A DNA stretch of 41,799 nucleotides from positions 1 to 41,799 of the forward strand of contig CAJUFH010000020.1 in NCBI GenBank assembly GCA_910585755.1, read 5' to 3'. The notes below the pieces were generated by a model. The model searched no databases. It saw nothing but the letters and a program-made list of their open reading frames with translations, and was not told the DNA's origin. Below, in pieces: positions 36,862-41,799 of this stretch. The DNA comes from an uncultured Muribaculaceae bacterium (GTDB lineage: Bacteria > Bacteroidota > Bacteroidia > Bacteroidales > Muribaculaceae). Made by a program: the position numbers and the translations under genes. The first letter of the stretch is position 1. Every line of letters begins with the position of its first letter.

Positions 36862-36928
36862 AAGTAACTGTTCAATATTATTTTATATTGTCCGGTCAAA
36901 TTATTTCAATATTTACGACCAGTTACTT
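36862..36928 (-). repeat. Short copy of the palindromic repeat element
   Basis: 67 bp with ends AAGTAACTG...CAGTTACTT. It contains the arm TTCAATATTATTTTATATTG, then GGTCAAATTATTTCAATATTT, as in the right arm of the 183-bp copy at 7653-7835, but lacks the central GTGTAGC stem. The arm that faces the downstream gene is the same in both copies. Confidence 0.75.
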
Positions 36929-36945
36929 ATCGGAGTGCGTTTCAT

Positions 36946-36993
36946 AAAAAAACCGCGCCCTCGGGGGATTATGACCTCCGGGGGTGCGGATTT
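36946..36993 (-). terminator. Intrinsic terminator of rpmH
   Basis: On the minus strand CCGCACCCCCGGAGG pairs with the later CCCCCGAGGGCGCGG with some mismatches, followed by seven Ts. Confidence 0.88.
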
Positions 36994-37057
36994 TGAGCGG
37001 CGCCCTGAATGTCATCGGTTCGGATGAGACAAGGAGAGTCCGCCAATCAGCAGACCA

Positions 37058-37213
37058 TTACTTGCCGCCGATGCTGCTGGAAACGGTAAGACGAGCGCGG
37101 CCTTTGGCGCGACGACGAGCAAGCACTTTGCGACCGTTCTTTGTAGACATTCTCTCGCGGAAACCGTGCTTGTTAACTCTCTTTCTGTTGGAAGGTTGGA
37201 AAGTTCTTTTCAT
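37058..37213 (-). CDS. rpmH: 50S ribosomal protein L34
   Basis: A 51-residue, very basic protein read on the minus strand from ATG at 37213 to TAA at 37058-37060. It begins MKRTFQPSNRKRVNKHGFRE and continues RMSTKNGRKVLARRRAKGR, the full L34 signature, ending SSSIGGK. L34 is a small component of the large ribosomal subunit. It has a near-consensus promoter 90 bp upstream and a U-run terminator downstream, so it is a single-gene unit. Overlapping frames in this stretch are shadows. Confidence 0.97.
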   Translation of the reverse strand: MKRTFQPSNRKRVNKHGFRERMSTKNGRKVLARRRAKGRARLTVSSSIGGK

Positions 37214-37305
37214 TGCGGTATGATGTTTTGTTTATTTTTCTCCGTTACCGGGTTTTCTCGAAGCCCTTACCGCGACAAAGCGCGCAACGGCCACAATTCA
37301 GGGTG

Positions 37306-37337
37306 CAAAATTAACAAATTTCCCGCTAATGACCAAA
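37306..37337 (-). promoter_or_regulatory. Consensus promoter of rpmH
   Basis: Minus strand: TTTG, 20 bp, TAATTTTG. Both boxes and the spacing match the Bacteroidota primary-sigma consensus. A start near 37300 gives a leader of about 86 nt. The rest of the 347-bp gap to the sigma gene (37338-37520) is GC-rich then AT-rich, and I see no gene in it. Confidence 0.8.
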
Positions 37338-37525
37338 CTTTCCGCAATCTTTCTCTCCGCGCAATCTTGAAGCGGGCCTCGGCAGCCCCGGACACATCGC
37401 GAGCACGCGCGCCGCGACCCGGGAGACGAGGGGCGTAATCCCTGGAAAATATTGAATTTAGTTAAGAAGAGGAGATTTACGTATTTTTAACCGGGGAAAA
37501 GCGCCGATATTTCGCCGGAAAGTGT

Positions 37526-37533
37526 TAACTTTG
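37526..37533 (+). promoter_or_regulatory. -7 box of the sigma factor gene
   Basis: TAACTTTG, exact consensus, 27 bp before the ATG at 37561; no clear -33 at the usual distance. Confidence 0.55.
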
Positions 37534-37560
37534 CATCTTGATAATTATCGCTATTTGAAG

Positions 37561-38421
37561 ATGAGACAACTTAAGATAACAAAGTCAATCACCAACCGCG
37601 AAAGCGCGTCGCTCGACAAATACCTGCAGGAAATCGGCCGCGAGGACCTCATCACCGTAGAACAGGAAGTCGAACTCGCACAGCGCATCCGGGAAGGTGA
37701 CGAGGTAGCCCTTGAAAAACTCACGCGCGCCAACCTGCGTTTCGTGGTCTCCGTGGCGAAACAATATCAGAACCAGGGACTCAGCCTCCCCGACCTCATC
37801 AACGAAGGCAACCTGGGGCTTATAAAGGCCGCTCGCAAGTTTGACGAGACCCGCGGGTTCAAATTCATCTCGTACGCAGTATGGTGGATCCGTCAGTCGA
37901 TACTCCAGGCGCTCGCCGAGCAGTCGCGCATCGTGCGCCTCCCGCTCAACCAGGTAGGGTCGCTCAACAAGATTTCCAAGGCTCTGTCGAAGTTCGAGCA
38001 GGAGAACGAACGCCGCCCGTCGCCGGAGGAACTCGCCGAGACGCTTGACGTGCCCGTGGAGAAAATCGCGGACACACTGAAAGTAAGCGGCCGCCACATA
38101 TCCGTCGACGCTCCGTTCGTAGAAGGGGAAGACAACTCCCTGCTGGACGTGCTGACCAACGACGACTCCCCCATGGCCGACGCCACCCTTACGCAGGAAT
38201 CCCTCTCCAAGGAGGTTGACCGGGCGCTTCATCAGCTCCACGAGCGCGAGCGCGAAATTCTGAAGATGTTCTTCGGAATCGGCTGCCAGGAAATGACGCT
38301 TGAGGAGATTGGTGCCAAATTCGACCTTACGCGCGAGCGCGTGCGCCAGATCAAGGAGAAGGCAATCCGCCGCCTCAAAGGGCAGAAATCGCGGCTCCTA
38401 AAGACCTACCTCGGCCAGTAA
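37561..38421 (+). CDS. rpoD: Primary sigma-70 factor RpoD
   Basis: A 287-residue sigma factor, the short form used as the primary sigma in Bacteroidota (no region 1.1). The ATG at 37561 gives MRQLKITKSITNRESASLDKY; the frame extends 13 codons upstream across the promoter. Region 1.2 is ASLDKYLQEIGREDLIT, and region 2 is LRFVVSVAKQYQNQGLSLPDLINEGNLGLIKAA with FISYAVWWIRQSI for -7 recognition and melting. Region 3 follows, and region 4 has EEIGAKFDLTRERVRQIKEKAIRRL as the helix-turn-helix for the -33 box. It fits the TAnnTTTG promoters seen throughout. Single gene with a terminator. Primary status is by family length and sequence. Confidence 0.95.
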   Translation: MRQLKITKSITNRESASLDKYLQEIGREDLITVEQEVELAQRIREGDEVALEKLTRANLRFVVSVAKQYQNQGLSLPDLINEGNLGLIKAARKFDETRGFKFISYAVWWIRQSILQALAEQSRIVRLPLNQVGSLNKISKALSKFEQENERRPSPEELAETLDVPVEKIADTLKVSGRHISVDAPFVEGEDNSLLDVLTNDDSPMADATLTQESLSKEVDRALHQLHEREREILKMFFGIGCQEMTLEEIGAKFDLTRERVRQIKEKAIRRLKGQKSRLLKTYLGQ

Positions 38422-38507
38422 GCCGGGGCTCGGGCGCATCACGGAAGCGAGACTAATCCCTCTTACCACACCCACAGCGTTTCTCTCTAAATAATAGACC
38501 TATCAGA

Positions 38508-38541
38508 GTCGTCTCAGGCGCACACGCCCGAGGCGGCTTTT
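38508..38541 (+). terminator. Terminator after rpoD
   Basis: 13-bp stem GTCGTCTCAGGCG/CGCCCGAGGCGGC with G-T pairs, CACA loop, then TTTTCTTTC. Confidence 0.85.
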
Positions 38542-38601
38542 CTTTCATCCAAGCGGAGAGAAACCCATAGCTGGCCACACCGCTGACAAACACTCTCTGA
38601 G

Positions 38602-38639
38602 AAAAACGGAGCAGGCCACCCTCACGGGCAGCCTGCTCC
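38602..38639 (-). terminator. Terminator of the NagB/PIG-L fusion gene
   Basis: 9-bp stem GGAGCAGGC/GCCTGCTCC; on the minus strand it is followed by a run of five Ts. It sits 45 bp past the gene's stop. Confidence 0.8.
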
Positions 38640-38683
38640 TTTACCTATGATTCACTTATTTGCTATTTGCTTTCTTTGTCAGT

Positions 38684-40663
38684 TCAGAGGGGATGGTACT
38701 CCACGAACGCCTCCATAGCCTCATAAGAGGCGAGGCCGAGCGATTCGTAGAGGCCGGCGGTAGCGCGGTTGCGCTCTTCGGCACGCTGCCAGAAGAGGCG
38801 GTCGTCGTCGCCGAGGAAGGGAGCGTTCTCCATCTGGCTCTGGTGCTTAAGGATGGAGTTGCGCTTGAAGCGAAGCTCTTCGGGGGAAATGGGGACGGCC
38901 ATCTCGATATGGTCGATTTCCCATTCCGCCCAGGCGCCGCGGTACATCCATATGCGGCAGTCTTTGAGCCATTTCTCGCCCTTCAGCTCGTCGATCGCGG
39001 CCAGGACGGCGTCGGTGCAGACGCGGTGGGTTCCGTGCGGGTCTGCGAGGTCGCCGGCAACGAATATCTGCTGAGGCTGCACTTCCTGGAGCAGGTTCTT
39101 GACGATTTCGACATCGCGCTCGGTAAGGTCGCCCTTCTTGATAGTGCCGGTCTCGTAGAACGGCAGGCGCAGGAAATGTATGTTCTGGGGCTTGACACCG
39201 ATGAATCCGCAAGCGATAGTGGCCTCGGCCTCGCGGATTTTGGTCTTGATTTCGCGGATATCGGGAGTGTCGACGTCGCCGGCGGAAGCCTTTCCCTTAA
39301 CGAAGTCGCGGACCTCGGTCGACAGTTTCTCGTACCCTTCGGTATCGAAACCGAACATCGGGGCGATTTTGTCCATCATGAGGAAATAACGCATCATGTC
39401 CTCGTCGCCGACGGCGATATTGCCGGAAGTCTCATAAGCGACATGGACGTCGTGGTGCTGGTCGACGAGGCGCTTGAAGGTACCTCCCATAGAAATCACG
39501 TCGTCGTCGGGGTGCGGAGAGAAGATTACCACGCGTTTGGGATAGGGTTTTGCGCGCTCGGGGCGGTATGTGTCGTCCGCGTCGGGCTTGCCGCCGGGCC
39601 ATCCGGTAATCGTATGCTGGAGTTCGTTGAACACCTTTATATTTACGGTGTATGCCGAGCCGAAATGGGCGACCAGTTCGCCGAGCCCCCAGTCTGTATA
39701 GTCTTTGTTGGTGAGCTTGAGAATAGGTTTTCCGGTCTGCTTGCACAGCCATACGATCGCGCGGCGCACCATCTTGTCGTTCCACTCGCAGGAGGTAACC
39801 ATCCAGGGATGGGAGATACGGGTCAAATCGTCGGCTGCGGAGAAGTCGAGGGCGATGCGGGCGTTGTTGTGGAGCTGGAGGAAGGAAGCGGGCACGTTGT
39901 CGGTGACGGGGCCTTCGATAGCCTCGGCGACAACCTTGGCGCGGACCTCGCCCCAGGCCATAGCCATGACATTGCCGGAGCTGAGGATGTTTCCGAGTCC
40001 GAGGGTTATAGCCGAAGTCGGCGTAGCCTCGCACTTGTAGTCTTTCTTTATTATATGGCGGAGTTCCGGCGAGAGGAGCACCAGGCGGCAGAGGCTCGTC
40101 GAGAGGGAGCCGGGCTCGTTGAAGCCGAGAGCGCCCTGGGGACCGATTTCGCAGATTGTGAGATCAAGGCCTCCGCAGTCGGCGATTTTGCGCTCGTATT
40201 CCTTGCAGTATTCGTACATATCCTCCATCGTCACGGCTGGATTGATGGAATGGATGTTTTCGGGGCGGATATCCACATGGTCCAGGAATACCTCGCGAAG
40301 GCGCGCCAGGGAGGAGGGGCCGTCGGGCACGAGGGGGAAGAACTCGTTAAGGTTGAAAACAATCACCTTGTCGAAAGAAACCTCTCCGCGGACACACATC
40401 TCTATTAAGGATGAGTAGACCGAATGGGTCGCGCTTCCGGCACCGAGCGCGATCACGCAGCGGTTTTTCGCGGCCACGTTCTTGCGGATTACTTCCGCTA
40501 TATGTCGCGCGAGATATGAGCTGCCATCGGCTACGGTCTCGAAGATGCGGGTGTGGATTTTCTCCTCGCGGGTCAGAGCCGCGGCTTCGATTTCACCCTG
40601 GGGCATATAATAGCGGCTCGGGATGCGGTCGAGTTTGATTTGCGAACTTAAATTTGTTTTCAT
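38684..40663 (-). CDS. Fusion of a NagB-like domain with a PIG-L/LmbE deacetylase domain
   Basis: A 659-residue cytoplasmic protein. Residues 35-290 align with glucosamine-6-phosphate deaminase, but three catalytic positions differ from E. coli NagB: Asp72 is Asn106 (VFNLNEF), Asp141 is Gln176 and His143 is Ala178 (IGPQGALGFNEP); Glu148 is kept as Glu183. The deaminase reaction is therefore doubtful. Residues 375-655 are a PIG-L (LmbE) domain with the zinc motif HPDDD (384-388) and DPHGTH (541-546), so N-deacetylation of an amino-sugar derivative is plausible. Databases usually label such fusions glucosamine-6-phosphate deaminase. It is divergent from intact nagB across a palindromic promoter, so it probably works on a related substrate or senses it. 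Architecture is certain, activity not. Confidence 0.88.
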   Translation of the reverse strand: MKTNLSSQIKLDRIPSRYYMPQGEIEAAALTREEKIHTRIFETVADGSSYLARHIAEVIRKNVAAKNRCVIALGAGSATHSVYSSLIEMCVRGEVSFDKVIVFNLNEFFPLVPDGPSSLARLREVFLDHVDIRPENIHSINPAVTMEDMYEYCKEYERKIADCGGLDLTICEIGPQGALGFNEPGSLSTSLCRLVLLSPELRHIIKKDYKCEATPTSAITLGLGNILSSGNVMAMAWGEVRAKVVAEAIEGPVTDNVPASFLQLHNNARIALDFSAADDLTRISHPWMVTSCEWNDKMVRRAIVWLCKQTGKPILKLTNKDYTDWGLGELVAHFGSAYTVNIKVFNELQHTITGWPGGKPDADDTYRPERAKPYPKRVVIFSPHPDDDVISMGGTFKRLVDQHHDVHVAYETSGNIAVGDEDMMRYFLMMDKIAPMFGFDTEGYEKLSTEVRDFVKGKASAGDVDTPDIREIKTKIREAEATIACGFIGVKPQNIHFLRLPFYETGTIKKGDLTERDVEIVKNLLQEVQPQQIFVAGDLADPHGTHRVCTDAVLAAIDELKGEKWLKDCRIWMYRGAWAEWEIDHIEMAVPISPEELRFKRNSILKHQSQMENAPFLGDDDRLFWQRAEERNRATAGLYESLGLASYEAMEAFVEYHPL

Positions 40664-40682
40664 GGGAGAATTTTGGGATTGA

Positions 40683-40714
40683 TTTGGAATAATCCGTGTT
40701 TTATACTACCTTTG
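40683..40714 (+). promoter_or_regulatory. Consensus promoter of nagB
   Basis: TTTG (40683-40686), 20 bp, TACCTTTG (40707-40714): full consensus on the + strand. A start near 40721 gives a leader of about 144 nt. Confidence 0.8.
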
Positions 40715-40722
40715 CAAAGGTA
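40715..40722 (-). promoter_or_regulatory. Opposed -7 box for the fusion gene
   Basis: Minus-strand TACCTTTG directly abuts the + strand box, making CTACCTTTGCAAAGGTAG, an 18-bp perfect palindrome (40706-40723). The minus promoter lacks a good -33; a start near 40708 gives a leader of about 45 nt. Confidence 0.6.
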
Positions 40723-40750
40723 GGCAAAAAGCGATAAAGTTGGTGCGAAA

Positions 40751-40782
40751 TTTGTATAAAAAATGTACATTTTCGTACAAAA
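40751..40782. promoter_or_regulatory. Nested dyad in the nagB leader, candidate operator
   Basis: A perfect 14-bp palindrome AAAATGTACATTTT (40760-40773) is flanked by TTTGTA and TACAAA, off symmetry by one base. It lies downstream of the + start and upstream of the minus promoter, where a repressor could control both genes. Confidence 0.5.
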
Positions 40783-40864
40783 CAACACCATCCGCGCTTG
40801 TGAGCCACTTAACCGCACCTGATTCGCAGCATCACACTTAACCTAACAATACGATTTCCACAAC

Positions 40865-41674
40865 ATGAGAGTAATCATCCAGGAAAACTACGACAACCTG
40901 TCGCGCTGGGCCGCCAACTACGTCGCTCACCGAATCAACGAGGCAAAACCCACCGCTGAAAAACCGTTTGTGCTCGGATGCCCCACCGGCGGGTCGCCGC
41001 TCGGGATGTACCGCGAACTGATCAAGCTGTACGAGGCCGGCAAGGTATCTTTCAAGAACGTCGTTACGTTCAACATGGACGAATACCGCGGCATCCCCCG
41101 CGACCACGAGCAGAGCTACCACACGTTCATGTGGAGCAATTTCTTCAGCCATATCGACATTCCCCGGGAGAATGTAAACATTCTCGACGGCAACGCCCCC
41201 GACCCGGTCGAGGAGTGCCGCAAGTTCGAGGAGAAGATGGCATCCTACGGGGGCGTAGACCTCTTCATGGGGGGCGTGGGCCCCGACGGCCATATCGCCT
41301 TCAACGAGCCCTGCTCCTCGCTCAGCTCGCGCACCCGCATGAAGACGCTGACCCACGACACCATCATCGCCAACTCGCGCTTCTTCAACAACGACGTGAA
41401 CTTAGTGCCGAAAACCGCTCTCACCGTCGGCGTCGGGACAGTGATGGACGCGAAGAGCGTGCTCCTGCTGGTCAACGGCCACAACAAGGCCCGCGCCCTT
41501 CGCCACGGCGTCGAAGGAGCGGTAAGCCAGATGTGGACAATTTCCGCGCTCCAGCTCCATCCGGCCGCAGTCATCGTGGCGGACGACGCCGCCTGCGCCG
41601 AGCTCCAGGTTCAGACCTACCGCTACTTCAAGGATATCGAATCGGCCAATCTCGACCCGGATTCGCAGCTCTGA
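40865..41674 (+). CDS. nagB: Glucosamine-6-phosphate deaminase
   Basis: A 269-residue cytoplasmic enzyme converting glucosamine-6-phosphate to fructose-6-phosphate and ammonia, the entry of amino sugars into glycolysis. Residue numbering falls exactly on E. coli NagB: Asp72 in FNMDEY, Asp141 and His143 in GPDGHIAFNEP, Glu148. GCPTGGSPLGMYRELI is the phosphate-binding start. The C-terminus (YFKDIESANLDPDSQL) is normal. Start ATG 40865, with a consensus promoter and a possible operator upstream. No nagA or transporter is in the window; the divergent NagB/PIG-L fusion is the only linked gene. Secure. Confidence 0.97.
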   Translation: MRVIIQENYDNLSRWAANYVAHRINEAKPTAEKPFVLGCPTGGSPLGMYRELIKLYEAGKVSFKNVVTFNMDEYRGIPRDHEQSYHTFMWSNFFSHIDIPRENVNILDGNAPDPVEECRKFEEKMASYGGVDLFMGGVGPDGHIAFNEPCSSLSSRTRMKTLTHDTIIANSRFFNNDVNLVPKTALTVGVGTVMDAKSVLLLVNGHNKARALRHGVEGAVSQMWTISALQLHPAAVIVADDAACAELQVQTYRYFKDIESANLDPDSQL

Positions 41675-41694
41675 ATACGCCCAACAAAACTTTG

Positions 41695-41737
41695 AACCCC
41701 GCTATCTCAAGGCATTAATCTTGACGATAGCGGGGTT
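41695..41737 (+). terminator. Terminator after nagB
   Basis: 12-bp stem AACCCCGCTATC/GATAGCGGGGTT, extended inside by TCAAG/CTTGA, followed by a T-rich stretch. Confidence 0.85.
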
Positions 41738-41780
41738 TGTCGTCCTCCCGTTTTGGAATGGGTTGATATACCTATTTGCG

Positions 41781-41799
41781 TAGGGACGCGGCGTGCCGC
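41781..41799. repeat. Truncated GC-rich palindrome at the right edge
   Basis: TAGGGACGCGGC-GT-GCCGC: the left arm of a palindrome whose right arm is cut by the window end. It looks like a REP-type intergenic repeat. Only one copy is in the window. Confidence 0.4.

Noticed and set aside
36984..37223. 79-codon + strand frame across rpmH
   Set aside because: The minus strand encodes complete L34 with promoter and terminator.
37338..37520. A small gene in the GC-rich part of the rpmH-rpoD gap
   Set aside because: Short frames there have no start context, no family likeness and mixed composition.
38660..40408. 582-codon + strand frame over the NagB/PIG-L fusion
   Set aside because: Shadow of the minus-strand gene, whose domains and motifs are clear.

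Overview
The window looks like chromosomal DNA from a gut Bacteroidales bacterium, most likely Muribaculaceae or a close relative (genus not determinable here). Reasons: a short primary sigma factor with no N-terminal region 1.1; promoters of the Bacteroidota type (-7 TAnnTTTG, -33 TTTG or TTG, spacing about 20); the outer-membrane protein SprA directly behind ruvA; an HmuU/HmuV-type haem module; a fused NagB/PIG-L protein; secreted GH2, GH3 and GH5 enzymes; an EF-G2 paralogue; and a membrane-anchored AraC regulator. Coding DNA is GC-rich and the gaps are AT-rich. I see 27 protein genes, including rpmH (51 codons), no tRNA or rRNA gene, no CRISPR array and no transposase.

Layout. 1-1637: end of an hmu-like operon (membrane protein, TolQ/ExbB-type protein, DUF2149 protein; stop/start overlaps). 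1738-4134 (-): lon. 4370-6526: EF-G2. 6609-9057: a glycosyltransferase, then a palindromic repeat element, then an overlapping phosphoribosyltransferase/HAD phosphatase pair. 9136-11871 (-): secreted GH3 with an inserted CBM6-like module and a T9SS-like tail. 11996-24860: a tight + strand cluster of tsaC, a polyprenyl-phosphate sugar transferase, a ClC-CBS channel, ruvA, the 7.5-kb sprA and a small secreted protein. 24954-26057 (-): META-domain lipoprotein. 26229-31305: secreted GH5-like and GH2 enzymes. 31498-34672: galK, a sugar nucleotidyltransferase and galE. 34759-35610: murI. 35780-36841 (-): membrane AraC regulator. 37058-37213 (-): rpmH. 37561-38421: primary sigma factor. 38684-41674: a divergent pair, a fused NagB-like/PIG-L protein (-) and canonical nagB (+).

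How the genes fit together. Carbohydrate use dominates: secreted GH3, GH5 and GH2 enzymes release sugars, galK/galE (perhaps with the nucleotidyltransferase replacing galT) handle galactose, and NagB feeds amino sugars to glycolysis. EF-G2 is a known Bacteroides factor for poor-carbon conditions. SprA is the type IX secretion translocon, and the GH3 tail resembles a type IX signal. The rest is housekeeping.

Most interesting signals: (1) a NagB-like domain fused to PIG-L that has lost three catalytic residues, facing an intact nagB across a perfect 18-bp palindrome made of two abutting -7 boxes; (2) a palindromic repeat family (183 bp, 67 bp and a possible 24-bp remnant) inserted in the same orientation just before gene starts and carrying -7-like sequences; (3) EF-G2 with its catalytic histidine replaced, behind a dyad placed like an activator site; (4) a galactose cluster with no galT. 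No wholly new multi-gene system is proven by sequence alone.
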